From CAVQSS01 sp963746605 (GTDB lineage: Bacteria; Desulfobacterota; RBG-13-43-22), in NCBI GenBank assembly GCA_963746605.1, contig CAVVCH010000019.1, forward strand, positions 58,644 to 122,643: 64,000 bases of DNA. Reading direction: 5' to 3'. Shown piece by piece: positions 45,084 through 54,736 of the stretch. Position 1 is the stretch's first letter. Each line of letters opens with the position of its first letter. A model generated the notes under the pieces. The model did not search any database, was not told the DNA's origin, and saw nothing but the letters and a program-made list of their open reading frames with translations. Position numbers and translations under genes: made by a program.

Positions 45084-45875
45084 TCAGGCAACGGCCACCT
45101 CCTCGCCCAGGTAAGCCTTGATCACGGTTTGGTTGCGCCGGATTTCATCCGGCGGTCCTTCGGCGATCAGCGATCCCATGTCGAGGACCAATATCTTTTC
45201 CGAAAGGGACATAACGAAAGGCATATTGTGTTCTACAATGAATAGGGTTAACCCTTCCGACCGGAGCTTGTAAATCAGCTCCACCAGTTTATTGATCTCA
45301 TGGGCCGCCAGACCACCGACCGGTTCATCCAGCAGGAGCAGCCGGGGATTCATGCTCAAGGCCCGGGCCACCCCCACCAGCTTTCGCTCGCCCAGGGGCA
45401 GCCTGGCTATCGGATCCCCGGCCTTTCGTTCCAGGCCGACCAACTGCAGGTTGGCCAGGGCGGCCTCCCGTTCCTGCTGTTCTTCTCTCCGGGCCGAAGG
45501 CAGAGCCAGACCGCAGGACACCATGCCGGAGCGGCTGCGCACATGGCAGCCCACCATGACGTTTTCCAACACCGAGAGGCTGCCGAAAAGTTCCTCCAAT
45601 TGAAAAGTCCGGCCAATACCCCGGGCGGCAATGGTATGGGCCGCCAGGGCGGCGATATCTTCCCCCTGAAAACGAATGCGCCCTTCGTCCGCCGGAACCA
45701 GGCCGGTGATGACGTTGATCAAGGTCGTCTTCCCTGCCCCGTTGGGGCCGATGAGCGAAGTAATGCTGCCTGGCTCCAATTGGAAAGAGACCCGGGCCAA
45801 GGCCTGTATGCCGCCGAAGTGCCGGCTGACTTCCTTTACCTCCAGCCAGGCTTCAGAACGGGTTGGTCCGCGCAC
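45084..45875 (-). CDS. Liv-type ABC importer ATPase LivG, importer A
   Basis: 263 residues from GTG 45875 behind GGAGGTC. Walker A GPNGAGKTT, RGIGRTFQLEELFGSLSVLE, the signature region reduced to RLPLGERKLVGVARAL, Walker B LLLLDEPVGGLAAHE and VEHNMPFVM. The variant signature is usual for LivG. The start lies inside the LivM gene (23-base overlap). Confidence 0.93.
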   Translation of the reverse strand: MRGPTRSEAWLEVKEVSRHFGGIQALARVSFQLEPGSITSLIGPNGAGKTTLINVITGLVPADEGRIRFQGEDIAALAAHTIAARGIGRTFQLEELFGSLSVLENVMVGCHVRSRSGMVSCGLALPSARREEQQEREAALANLQLVGLERKAGDPIARLPLGERKLVGVARALSMNPRLLLLDEPVGGLAAHEINKLVELIYKLRSEGLTLFIVEHNMPFVMSLSEKILVLDMGSLIAEGPPDEIRRNQTVIKAYLGEEVAVA

Positions 45876-46845
45876 GGGACCTCCTTCCGGCCGGATTCAA
45901 CCGTTCCAGCCACCCGGCCAGCCCGCCGGGCATAAAAATAAGGATGATCACAATAATGATCCCGAAAAAGAGCGCGTCCACTTCGGCCGTCATGACCGCC
46001 AGCACCTTTCCCAGGTAGGCATGGATCAGTTCCTGCAGCCACATGACGACCAGACTCCCGAGCAAGGGTCCATAAAGGGTTTTTCCGCCGCCGATGATGA
46101 TCATGGTGATTAATTGCACCAAGAGGGGAAAGCCGAAAAGGGCGGGCATGATGTAGCGGATCCAGAAACAGAAGAGACTGCCCACCAGACTGGCCATGAT
46201 GGCGGTGATGACGAACAAGCGGAGTTTATAGGCCGCCACGTTGATCCCCAGGCAACGGCTGGCCGTTTCACTGTCGTTAAAGGCGACGATGGCCCGGCCC
46301 ATGCGGGAATGCATCAGATTGTTCAGAAACCAGTAGGTCCCCAGACAGAGTCCCCAGGACAGATAATAAAAAGGACGGTCCCCCTCCAGCCCCAGCCCCC
46401 CGATAGACAACGGCGGGATGCCCATAAGACCGTCATGGCCGCCGGTCAGCGATCCCAGGTTGGCGATGACAATCTCGATGATCAACAGAAGCGAGAAGGT
46501 GGCGCAGGCCAGGTAATACCCTTTGAGCCGAAGCAACGGAGCCCCTAAACCAAAAGCCACCAGGGCTACAAAGGCAGCGGCCAGCAGGATGGCCGCCAGG
46601 GGGGGAAGGCCTTTGACCGCGGCGATGCCCGTGACGTAGGCGCCAAGCCCGAACCAGGTGGGATGGGCCAGGGAGAAGATGCCGGCCTGTTCCAGCAGCA
46701 CGCCTTTGCCCAGGGCCAGGGCGCCGTAAATGGCGGCAAAACACATGACCCCGACAACGTAGGAGCCGGATACCATCAGAGGCAGCAGAAATATCGCCAG
46801 GGCAAAGACCAGGAAGGGCAGCGGGAGCCGCGTCGCCGACTTCAT
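45853..46845 (-). CDS. Liv-type ABC importer permease LivM, importer A
   Basis: 330 residues with eight or more membrane segments. QAGIFSLAHPTWFGLGAYVTG and MIIIGGGKTLYGPLLGS are LivM marks. ATG 46845 overlaps the LivH stop by four bases. The C-terminus is rich in Arg. It forms the channel with LivH. Confidence 0.92.
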   Translation of the reverse strand: MKSATRLPLPFLVFALAIFLLPLMVSGSYVVGVMCFAAIYGALALGKGVLLEQAGIFSLAHPTWFGLGAYVTGIAAVKGLPPLAAILLAAAFVALVAFGLGAPLLRLKGYYLACATFSLLLIIEIVIANLGSLTGGHDGLMGIPPLSIGGLGLEGDRPFYYLSWGLCLGTYWFLNNLMHSRMGRAIVAFNDSETASRCLGINVAAYKLRLFVITAIMASLVGSLFCFWIRYIMPALFGFPLLVQLITMIIIGGGKTLYGPLLGSLVVMWLQELIHAYLGKVLAVMTAEVDALFFGIIIVIILIFMPGGLAGWLERLNPAGRRSRARTNPF

Positions 46846-47714
46846 AGAGGCTTTCTCCGGAAACCCAGCCGGTAGGTGCTGAGAACCAGAAAAACGACCA
46901 TTACCAGCAGGGAAAATACATCCTTTAGACTGGCGGAGATGAACCCGGCGCAAAACCCTTCCAGCAGCCCCAGGGACAGAGCGGCCAGGACCGTCCCGAT
47001 AATCGTCCACCCGCCCACAATGGCGGCCACCAACCCTTTCAACCCATTTAACAGCCCGATTTCGTAACCCGTGAAGGTAATCGGGGCGGTAATGATACCC
47101 GTAAGGGCCCCCAATCCGCCGGCCAAGCCAAAGCAGAAAAGCCGGAAGCGGCTGATATCGATGCCCATCAGTTTGGCCCCGATAGGATTGACGGCCGAAG
47201 CGCGCAGCGCTTTACCGAACAGGGTAACGTTAAGAAACCAGGAGAGTCCGGCGGTGACGATGATCAGGAAGACGAAGACCACGATGACCTGAGGGGTCAG
47301 AGTGGCCCCCAGCAACTGTATGGGAGTATTGCCGAACAGGGGCTCAATTTTCCGGGTTTCCGAGCCCCATTTCAGCAGGATAACGCCTTTGAGAATCGAG
47401 GCCAGGGCGATGGTCAGCATCATGTAGACCATCTCCGAAGGCTGTCGGACCGGCCGGATGGCCGTCCGTTCCATGACGACGGCAATGGCGATCGTGGCGG
47501 CCACTGCCAGCAAAGACGAGGGCAACAGTCCCAGGCCCGCGCCATGAAAGCCCCAAGTGAGCATGCCGCCCAGCATCACGAACTCGCCGGTGGTGAAGTT
47601 GAGGACCTTGGTGATCAGATACACCACGCTCCAGCAGATCCCCAGCACGGCGTAAATGCTGCCGCCGGTGAGCCCGGAAATGGCATATTGAAGGATTTGG
47701 GAGAAAAGGGTCAT
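46842..47714 (-). CDS. Liv-type ABC importer permease LivH, importer A
   Basis: 290 residues, eight or so membrane segments; GLTGGSIYAVLGICWSVVYL at the N-terminus and IVGGWTIIGTVLAALSLGLLEG near the end are diagnostic. It overlaps LivM by four bases. It follows the CoA ligase by 53 bases, so ligase and importer are probably co-transcribed. Confidence 0.92.
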   Translation of the reverse strand: MTLFSQILQYAISGLTGGSIYAVLGICWSVVYLITKVLNFTTGEFVMLGGMLTWGFHGAGLGLLPSSLLAVAATIAIAVVMERTAIRPVRQPSEMVYMMLTIALASILKGVILLKWGSETRKIEPLFGNTPIQLLGATLTPQVIVVFVFLIIVTAGLSWFLNVTLFGKALRASAVNPIGAKLMGIDISRFRLFCFGLAGGLGALTGIITAPITFTGYEIGLLNGLKGLVAAIVGGWTIIGTVLAALSLGLLEGFCAGFISASLKDVFSLLVMVVFLVLSTYRLGFRRKPL

Positions 47715-47767
47715 GTCCGTCTACCTGAGAGGTGCCCAGCCCGGTTTCGATCAACCCCTGCTGGAGG

Positions 47768-49282
47768 TCAATTTTTTTTAGAAAAGTTTCCTCGAAGTTC
47801 CCTTTTTAGGAGCTTGCCCGCCGGACTCTTGGGCAGCTCTTCAACCGATATATACTCCTTAGGTACTTTAAAAGGCGACAATCGAAATTTCAAGAAAGAC
47901 TTTAACGCCTCCGCATCGATGGTCTCACCGGGTTTGGGAACGATGACGGCCGTCACCTGCTCCCCCCATTCCGGGCTCGGCAGGCCAATCACGGCGCATT
48001 CCTCCACCGCCGGATGTTGATAGAGCACCTCTTCCACCTCCCGAGGGTAGACGTTTTCCCCGCCGGTAATGACCATATCCTTCAGACGGTCGACCAGGTG
48101 GAGATAGCCGTCGTCGTCGAACACGCCGATATCCCCGGAACGAAACCACTCCCCTTCCCAGAAAGCCGTCCGGGTCCCTTCGGGATTGTTGAGGTACCCC
48201 TTCATGACGTTGCGCCCTCGGACGCAGATCTCCCCTTCCTGTCCGGTTCCCAAAAGATTTCCGGCGGTGTCCCGGATTTGCACTTCCACACCCGGAACCA
48301 GGGTTCCCACCGAGCCCACCCGGTGCCGTTCCGGATAATAGTGGTTATAGGTAACCGGCATGCCCTCGGTCATGCCGTATGACTCCGCAATGGTGATGCC
48401 GGTCCGTTCCTTCCATTGCTTGACGATCTCCCGGGCCATGGAGGCGGCGGCAGAAAAACAATAGCGAAGCTTTCCCAATTTCCTTTCCAAATCCGGCAGG
48501 CTCAGCAGCCGGATATACACCGTGGGTACGGCAAAAAACTTGGTCACCCGACCGGCGGCGATGGCCGAAACAATCCGATCCAGGTCGAAACCGGACAGAA
48601 TTTCCAGGCAGCCGCAGCTCAGGATAGTGCCGTTCATGATATGAATCTGGCCGAAGACATGGTTGAAGGGCATGAAACAGAGGGCCTGGTCCGTCTCGGT
48701 GGACCGCTCGAAATAAACCGTCGCCTGGCTGGAAAAATTTATCCCTTCATGGGTCAGCATGACCCCTTTCGGCGTGCCGGTCGTTCCCCCGGTATACAGG
48801 ACGGCCGCCGTGTCGGCCCGGTCCCGTTCCCGGGCCCGGAAGGTTCCCGATCCCCGGGCTATCAATCCCGCCAGGTCCAGGTCCCCGCCGGGACAGATCA
48901 GTTTTTCAAGGCCGCAATCGGCCCGGATCCCTTCCAGGACGGTCCGCTTGTTTTCCGTGGTGTAGACGAAGCGGGGTCGGGCATGATTGACCAGAAGAGC
49001 CAGCTCGTCGCCGGCCAGCAGCGAGGATAAAGTGACGGCTATCGCACCGGTCTTAAGGACACCGAAGTAAAAAGTGATCCAGTCCGCTGAATTGGGAGCA
49101 CACAGTCCGACGAGCTCCCCCGACTGCAGGCCCAGTTCGATCAGGGCCGTAGCGACCCGGTTGGCCCGTTCGTTCAATTGGGCGTAATGGATTTCCAAGC
49201 CTCCCTCGCGCAGGACCGGGCGATCCGGGAAATAAAAGGCGGCGGCTTCCAGGTTTTTAGCCAGATTCATCATTTTCCTCAT
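47768..49282 (-). CDS. Acyl-CoA ligase (AMP-forming), importer A
   Basis: 504 residues, complete. ATP loop YTGGTTGTPKGVMLTHEG, AESYGMTEGMP, hinge DDGYLHLVDRLKDM and catalytic Lys in KSPAGKLLKREL. It would convert the imported acid to its CoA ester. It is clearly paralogous to the frameshifted ligase at 62645-64000 (shared stretches such as FMPFNHVFGQIHIMN versus FLPFNHVFGQMHIMN). Upstream neighbour: flavin-reductase-like gene. Confidence 0.92.
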   Translation of the reverse strand: MRKMMNLAKNLEAAAFYFPDRPVLREGGLEIHYAQLNERANRVATALIELGLQSGELVGLCAPNSADWITFYFGVLKTGAIAVTLSSLLAGDELALLVNHARPRFVYTTENKRTVLEGIRADCGLEKLICPGGDLDLAGLIARGSGTFRARERDRADTAAVLYTGGTTGTPKGVMLTHEGINFSSQATVYFERSTETDQALCFMPFNHVFGQIHIMNGTILSCGCLEILSGFDLDRIVSAIAAGRVTKFFAVPTVYIRLLSLPDLERKLGKLRYCFSAAASMAREIVKQWKERTGITIAESYGMTEGMPVTYNHYYPERHRVGSVGTLVPGVEVQIRDTAGNLLGTGQEGEICVRGRNVMKGYLNNPEGTRTAFWEGEWFRSGDIGVFDDDGYLHLVDRLKDMVITGGENVYPREVEEVLYQHPAVEECAVIGLPSPEWGEQVTAVIVPKPGETIDAEALKSFLKFRLSPFKVPKEYISVEELPKSPAGKLLKRELRGNFSKKN

Positions 49283-49352
49283 TTAAAGGATGTTATTGTT
49301 TTAACCCCCATGCCCGGAGCAGATACCCCGAAGCATGAAAATTGCGATTGAT

Positions 49353-50018
49353 CTATTTCTTCTCCCCTGCCCTACCCTCCAGCCCTTGGAGTAGATTTTC
49401 ATTTTCTCCCGGAATTACCATTTCGAATATTGAATCTACGGTCGTATAATCATAATAACCGAGACGGCCTAAAGGGCGGATTTTCAGGATATCGAGGCGG
49501 CCGTCCGGTTTGAGGACCTCGTCGCGGATATGAACCAGCACCACCCGGCCGATGACCACGTCCACTGTACCCATCAACCCCTGGCCCGGCAGGCGCAGGG
49601 TCTGGTGGTAGCGGCACTCGAACTGGACCGGGGATTCGGCCACACGGGGGGGCCTTACCCGAAGGGCCGGAACCTTGGTCACGCCGGCCAGTTCGAATTC
49701 GTCCACTTCCGGAGGCACCTCCGCGGCGGAGCGGTTGACCGCTTCCCGCAGATCGTAGGTGGCCATGTTGTAGACGAATTCCCCGGTCTGTTCACTGTTG
49801 ACCACCGTATCCTTCCGTTTCCCCAACGTATTCTGATTGGCGGCGAACATCACGTAGGGCGGGTCGAAGGTCAGATTCTGAAACTGGCTGAAAGGGGCCA
49901 GGTTGGGCACCCCGTCCGGGCTGATGGTCGAGATCCAGCCGATGGGGCGGGGGACGACGCAGGACTTAAAAGGGTTGAAGGCCAGGCCGTGGTCGTTTTT
50001 TTCAGGATCGTAATGCAT
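49353..50018 (-). CDS. Flavin reductase-like (FMN-binding split-barrel) protein
   Basis: 221 residues. PFKSCVVPRPIGWISTISPDGVPNLAP at the start is typical of the flavin-reductase-like domain; RYHQTLRLPGQG and RLGYYDYTTVD follow. It probably binds FMN. AAGGAG precedes ATG 50018. No oxygenase partner is nearby; in an anaerobe it may instead serve redox balance. A longer open frame upstream runs through the inverted repeat and is not coding. Confidence 0.85.
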   Translation of the reverse strand: MHYDPEKNDHGLAFNPFKSCVVPRPIGWISTISPDGVPNLAPFSQFQNLTFDPPYVMFAANQNTLGKRKDTVVNSEQTGEFVYNMATYDLREAVNRSAAEVPPEVDEFELAGVTKVPALRVRPPRVAESPVQFECRYHQTLRLPGQGLMGTVDVVIGRVVLVHIRDEVLKPDGRLDILKIRPLGRLGYYDYTTVDSIFEMVIPGENENLLQGLEGRAGEKK

Positions 50019-50047
50019 GAAAAAACTCCTTATGGAAATCGGAATAA

Positions 50048-50109
50048 TGGAGTGTTGGAGTGCTGGAGTAATGCTTAAAAAACCAATACTCCAGCATTCC
50101 AACACTCCA
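50048..50109. repeat. Long inverted repeat
   Basis: Two 23-base arms differing at one position (TGGAGTGTTGGAG... and ...CTCCAACACTCCA) around a 16-base AT-rich loop. Placed between the importer B ATPase stop and the flavin-reductase start. It could act as a transcript end or barrier, but no T-run follows. Confidence 0.6.
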
Positions 50110-50115
50110 ACTAAT

Positions 50116-50823
50116 TTACATCCCCAGATATCTTTTCCTAACCTCGTCATTCTCCAGCAGTTCCCGGGCCGTGCCCTGGTTGACGATGCGGCCGGTCTCC
50201 AGCACGTAGCCGCGGTCGGCGACCTTCAGAGCGGCCCGCATGTTCTGCTCCACCAATAAAATGGGGATGCCTTCGGCCCGCAGCCCCTTGAGGATCTCGA
50301 AGATATTCTGGACCACCAGCGGCGCCAGACCCAGGGAGGGTTCATCGAGCAGGAGGACCTTGGGCTGCGCCATCAAGCCCCGGGCAATGGCCAGCATCTG
50401 CTGCTCCCCGCCGCTCAGGGATCCGGCCTTGCCCTGCAAACGCTCCTTGAGGATCGGAAACAGCCCGAAGACCTGGGGATACATCTTTTCCAGGTGCTCC
50501 CGCTTGCTGCCGTGGGCGTAGGCGCCCAGGATCAGGTTCTGCTGCACCGTCAGATCGGCGAAGATCTGGCGCCCTTCCGGCACCTGAACGATGCCGGCCT
50601 GCACGATGGCGTTCGGACGCCGGCGGGTCAGGTCCTGGTCCAGGAACAGAATACGGCCCTGGGACGGGTTCAGCAGCCCGGAGATGACTTTGAGCAGGGT
50701 CGACTTTCCGGCCCCGTTGGCGCCGAGGAGGGTCACCAGTTCGCCGGCGCCGATGGCCAGATCGATGCCGTGCAGGACCTGAACGCGCCCGTAACCGGCA
50801 TGGATATCCCGGAGGGTCAGCAT
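50116..50823 (-). CDS. Liv-type ABC importer ATPase LivF, importer B
   Basis: 235 residues: Walker A GANGAGKST, signature LSGGEQQMLAIARGL, Walker B VLLLDEPSLGLAP, LLVEQNM. ATG 50823 (MLTLRDIHAGYG) overlaps the LivG TGA by one base; an in-frame ATG at 50838 is possible. Last gene of the DUF169-K-H-M-G-F order. Confidence 0.93.
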   Translation of the reverse strand: MLTLRDIHAGYGRVQVLHGIDLAIGAGELVTLLGANGAGKSTLLKVISGLLNPSQGRILFLDQDLTRRRPNAIVQAGIVQVPEGRQIFADLTVQQNLILGAYAHGSKREHLEKMYPQVFGLFPILKERLQGKAGSLSGGEQQMLAIARGLMAQPKVLLLDEPSLGLAPLVVQNIFEILKGLRAEGIPILLVEQNMRAALKVADRGYVLETGRIVNQGTARELLENDEVRKRYLGM

Positions 50824-51656
50824 CAGGTCACCTGCCATCCGTCGCGGTCCTCCGATCCCAGATAGGCCCGAATCACTTCCGGGTCGGAGCTGATCAGAGC
50901 CGGGGGCCCCTCGGCCAGCCGCCGGCCGAAATTCAGGACTAGAACGTCATCGGAAATGTTCATGACCAGCTTCATGTTGTGTTCTACCAGCAGGATCGTC
51001 TTGCCCTGGGTCCGGAGGGCGGTCAGCAGTTCCATGAAACGCTCGACCTCCGCACCGTTCAACCCGGAGGCCGGCTCGTCCAGCAACAGCAGGTCCGGGT
51101 CGGACATGAGGCACCGGGCGAGTTCCAGCAGGCGCTGGCTGCCGAAGGAAAGGGCCCCGGGCAGTGCCGCCCCGACGTCTTCCAGACCGACGAAGCGCAA
51201 CAGGTCCGCGGCTTTTTCCCGGGCTTCCTTTTCCTGCCGGGCCGTGCGGGCCCGGAAGAGGAGGGCGCCCGTGATCGAAGGCTGCAGGTGCCGGTGGGCC
51301 CCCAGGAGGACGTTGTCCAGGACCGTGGCCTTGTTGACGGTAAAGAGCCGGATCAGTTGGAAGGTCCGGGAAATTCCTAGCGCGGCGATGCGGTGGGTGG
51401 GCAGGCCGGTCAAGCGGTGCCCCTGAAAAAATACCTCGCCGCTGTTGGGCGCCAGCAGACCGTTGATGATGTTCAGCAGGGTCGTTTTCCCGGCGCCGTT
51501 GGGCCCGATGATGGATTTAATGGTGCCGGACCGCACCTCGAAACCGACCCTGTCCAGGGCCTGTAGCCCTTCGAAGGCCTTGGAAACCTCGCGGACCTGC
51601 AGCAGTGTCCGTTGCGGGTCTTCGCCGGCGGCTTTTTCCATGTTCAGGGGTTTCAT
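50823..51656 (-). CDS. Liv-type ABC importer ATPase LivG, importer B
   Basis: 277 residues. Walker A GPNGAGKTT, LGISRTFQLIRLF, signature-region ALSFGSQRLLELARCL, Walker B LLLLDEPASGLNG, VEHNMKLVM. ATG 51656 overlaps the LivM stop by four bases. A longer open frame upstream is an antisense-type shadow of LivM. Confidence 0.93.
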   Translation of the reverse strand: MKPLNMEKAAGEDPQRTLLQVREVSKAFEGLQALDRVGFEVRSGTIKSIIGPNGAGKTTLLNIINGLLAPNSGEVFFQGHRLTGLPTHRIAALGISRTFQLIRLFTVNKATVLDNVLLGAHRHLQPSITGALLFRARTARQEKEAREKAADLLRFVGLEDVGAALPGALSFGSQRLLELARCLMSDPDLLLLDEPASGLNGAEVERFMELLTALRTQGKTILLVEHNMKLVMNISDDVLVLNFGRRLAEGPPALISSDPEVIRAYLGSEDRDGWQVT

Positions 51657-52609
51657 CCGGCCCTCCCGGGGAAAACCCTGTCCCGCAGAGAGGTCCAGAG
51701 CCCATACAGGCCCCGGGGCATGAATACGAGGACCACAATCAGGATGAGCCCGTTCAGCAGCAGTTCGTAGTCCTGGAAGCTGTAGGTCAACTCGGGCAGC
51801 AATTTTAAAAAGGAAGCCCCCAGGATCGGTCCGAAAATGGTCCCCGTGCCGCCGAGGAAGAGCATGACCAGGATGTTGATGGAGGTGAGGACCCCGAAAT
51901 CGTCCGGGGCCACAAAGCCCATGTAATGGGCGAACAGGGAGCCGGCCAGGGAGGCGAACACGGCTGAGAGGACGTAGATGCGGACCTTGTAGCGGGCGCA
52001 GTCGATGCCGAAGGTGGCGGCGGCGGTTTCGTCGCTGTGGATGGCGATCAGGGTCCGCCCGAAGGGCGAGCGGACCACGGCCAGGCTGGCCACGACCACC
52101 AGGAGGACTGCAAACCAGACCAGGTAATAGTAATGAATGGGGTTGTCGAAGCCGAACCCGAAGAGGCTGAAGGAGGGAATGTCCCGCAGGCCGGAGGCCC
52201 CCCCCGTCAAACCCTGGAGACCGATGATGAGGGTCACCACGATTTCGTTCAGGGCCAGGGTGGCCATGGCCAGGTAGTATTCCTTCAGGGCCAGGACCGG
52301 CCGGCCGCTGGCCCAGGCCACGCCGGCGCTCAGCAGCAGGCCGGCCAGCAGGGCGGGCAGGGGGGGGATGCCGGCCTTGACGGTGAGGATTCCGGAGACG
52401 TAGGCGCCGATGGCGAAATAGGCGGCATGGCCCACGGAGATCTGGCCGGCAAAGCCCATGAGCAGGTCCAGACTGACTGCCAGAATGACGTAGATGCCGA
52501 CGAAGATCAGGATGCCGCTCTTGTAGGGCGACATCCCTCCCAGGGTGACCGGGTAAAGGGCGATGAACAGCACCGCCGCCAGCCAGCCGAAACGGCGCAA
52601 CGCGTTCAT
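51653..52609 (-). CDS. Liv-type ABC importer permease LivM, importer B
   Basis: 318 residues, multiple membrane segments; MGFAGQISVGHAAYFAIGAY and FLGGTGTIFGPILGA are LivM marks. It overlaps LivH and LivG by four bases on either side, a tightly coupled operon. Confidence 0.93.
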   Translation of the reverse strand: MNALRRFGWLAAVLFIALYPVTLGGMSPYKSGILIFVGIYVILAVSLDLLMGFAGQISVGHAAYFAIGAYVSGILTVKAGIPPLPALLAGLLLSAGVAWASGRPVLALKEYYLAMATLALNEIVVTLIIGLQGLTGGASGLRDIPSFSLFGFGFDNPIHYYYLVWFAVLLVVVASLAVVRSPFGRTLIAIHSDETAAATFGIDCARYKVRIYVLSAVFASLAGSLFAHYMGFVAPDDFGVLTSINILVMLFLGGTGTIFGPILGASFLKLLPELTYSFQDYELLLNGLILIVVLVFMPRGLYGLWTSLRDRVFPGRAG

Positions 52610-53490
52610 ACCTCACGCCTCGCCCGGGCGCCGAAGAGGCCGCTCGGCTTAAAAACCAGGATGAGGATCAACAGCGTGAAGACAATCGTATCGGAGAATT
52701 GGGAGGAAAGCAGGCCGATGGTAAAGGCTTCCACGATGCCCAGGAGCATTCCGGCGGCCACCGCCCCGGCGATGCTGGCCAGCCCGCCGATGGACATGGC
52801 GATAAAGCCCTTGACCATGGGCATGGTGCCGCTGCCGTATTGCATGAAGAGCAGGGGGGCCACGGCAACCCCGGTCAGGGCCCCGATCCCCGCACCCCAG
52901 GCCCAGGAGAAGACCGCCGCCTTGGCCGGGCTGATGCCCATGAGGCTGGCGGCCTGCCGGTTTTCGGCGCAGGCCCTCAGGGCGATGCCTAAAGTGGTCT
53001 TCTCAAAAAAGAGCCAGACCCCCAGCAGTGCGGCGCCCGTGAGCCCGATGATCCAGAGCACCTGGCGCTGTAGTGTGGCGCCCAGAATTTCGAGGGGCTG
53101 GCCGGCGGAAAAAGGGGGGAGGATGTGGGACTCTTTGCCCCAGATCAGCAGGGCCAGCCCTTTGAGGGCCAGGGAGATGGCGACCGTCATGACGATCAGG
53201 TTGCCCACGGAAGACTGCTGCAAGGGGCGGATCAGCAGACGTTCCAGCACCGCCCCCAGCAGGGCGGCGATGAGGACAGAAAGGACGAAGGCCAGGGGCA
53301 GCGGGAGACCGCGGGTGGTCAGGGTGACCATGGTCAGGGCGCCCAGGACGAAGAATTCGCCCTGGGCGAAGCAGATGACCAGGGAAACCTTGTAAACGAT
53401 CACCAGGCTGACGGCCATCAGGGCGTAAATGCTGCCCGAGGTCAGCCCGCTGAACAGGAACTGGACCAGGTGGGAATAGTCGCCCATCAA
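52606..53490 (-). CDS. Liv-type ABC importer permease LivH, importer B
   Basis: 294 residues; FLFSGLTSGSIYALMAVSLV and GGLASIAGAVAAGMLLGIVE identify LivH. The start MMGD could be either of two adjacent ATGs (53490 or 53487). It follows the binding protein by 30 bases. Confidence 0.93.
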   Translation of the reverse strand: MMGDYSHLVQFLFSGLTSGSIYALMAVSLVIVYKVSLVICFAQGEFFVLGALTMVTLTTRGLPLPLAFVLSVLIAALLGAVLERLLIRPLQQSSVGNLIVMTVAISLALKGLALLIWGKESHILPPFSAGQPLEILGATLQRQVLWIIGLTGAALLGVWLFFEKTTLGIALRACAENRQAASLMGISPAKAAVFSWAWGAGIGALTGVAVAPLLFMQYGSGTMPMVKGFIAMSIGGLASIAGAVAAGMLLGIVEAFTIGLLSSQFSDTIVFTLLILILVFKPSGLFGARARREV

Positions 53491-53520
53491 GTTGGTTTCA
53501 ATTCAATGTGGTATAAGAAT

Positions 53521-54672
53521 CTAATCCAGGACCTGCCATTTGCCGTCCTTGACGGTGAGCAGGATCATGTTTTCCATGGTGGTGCCGTGGTGGTCCTTGG
53601 GCGACATGTTGTACACGCCGTTGCAGCCGGGAAAGTTCTTGATCCCCTCGATGGCGTCCCGCAGCTTCACCGGGTCATCGGATTTGGAGAGCCGCAGCGC
53701 TTCGGCGGTGAGGGCCACAGCGTCGGCCTGTTGGCCCGAGAAGTAATTGGCCGGCTCCCCGTATTTTTTCTGGTATTCCCGGGCGAACTCGACGACCACC
53801 TTCTTGACCGGGTCGGCGTCCGGAATGGAATCCGGGGCCATGATCTTGCCGGAGGGCACGATCACCAGTTCCGGCACCTGGGCCACCAGTTTCAGAAACC
53901 CGGCCGTGGCGTTGCCGTGGCTGACCACCACCGGGATTTTCATCCCCATTTGGCCCATGCTGCGGGCTACCAGGGCCGCCGGTTCGCCGGTACAGAAAGA
54001 CATGATGGCCTGGGGGTTCAGGCCGCGCAGCTTGGCCAGTTGGGCGGTCACGTCGGGGGCCTTGACGTCGAACTTTTCCTCCCCGATGATGTTGATCTTA
54101 TAGGTGGCGGCATTTTTGCGGGCCATGCTCGAACCGAGTTCGCCCAGAGGGCCGATGGGCATCAGCAGGGCCACCTGGGTGATCCCCTTCTTTTGAAAAT
54201 ACATCATGGGCCGGGCCATGGCGAAGTCGGTCCGGTGGGCGTTGTTGAAAACGAAGACTTCCTTATCGGTGACGGTGTAGCCGGATTGGAGGATGACGGG
54301 GACCTTGAACTTGTTGGCCACGGAGGCGACGGCCCCGGAGATGGGGACGGAGCCGGTGCCCTGGAGGGCAATGACCTCGTCCTTGGAAATCAGGCGCTGG
54401 GCCAGCCGCGTAGCGTTTTCCGGCGTGGACTGGTCATCATAAATGATCAGCTCCAGGGGACGGCCGTTGACCCCTCCGGCCTTGTTGATCAATTCCACTT
54501 TGAGTTCGGCCCCTTTTTTCATGTATTCGCCCAGCCAGGAAAGATAGCCGGTCAAAGGGATAATGGCGCCGATCTTGTATGGGTTTTTGGCTTGGGCCGG
54601 GAGCGTAGCGGGCAGAAAGGCCAGGGTAACGAGGGCGACGGTCAGGGCTAGGACGATCATCTTTTTTTTCAT
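53521..54672 (-). CDS. Liv-type ABC substrate-binding protein, importer B
   Basis: 383 residues with a signal peptide ending LPAQA-KNP. IGAIIPLTGYLSWLGEYMKK and NKAGGVNGRPLELIIYDDQS are classical. AGGAGAAGG precedes ATG 54672. Unlike importer A, the binding protein comes before the permeases. It is distinct in sequence from those of importers A and C, so the ligands probably differ. Confidence 0.93.
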   Translation of the reverse strand: MKKKMIVLALTVALVTLAFLPATLPAQAKNPYKIGAIIPLTGYLSWLGEYMKKGAELKVELINKAGGVNGRPLELIIYDDQSTPENATRLAQRLISKDEVIALQGTGSVPISGAVASVANKFKVPVILQSGYTVTDKEVFVFNNAHRTDFAMARPMMYFQKKGITQVALLMPIGPLGELGSSMARKNAATYKINIIGEEKFDVKAPDVTAQLAKLRGLNPQAIMSFCTGEPAALVARSMGQMGMKIPVVVSHGNATAGFLKLVAQVPELVIVPSGKIMAPDSIPDADPVKKVVVEFAREYQKKYGEPANYFSGQQADAVALTAEALRLSKSDDPVKLRDAIEGIKNFPGCNGVYNMSPKDHHGTTMENMILLTVKDGKWQVLD

Positions 54673-54736
54673 AGACCTTCTCCTTTCAGATGGGGCGAAA
54701 ATAATTCAGAATTCAGCTTTTATTTTTATCGACTTT

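Noticed and set aside
53125..54651. 508-codon open frame on the + strand
   Set aside because: Antisense to LivH/LivK of importer B; Gly/His/Asp-rich sequence typical of a shadow frame.
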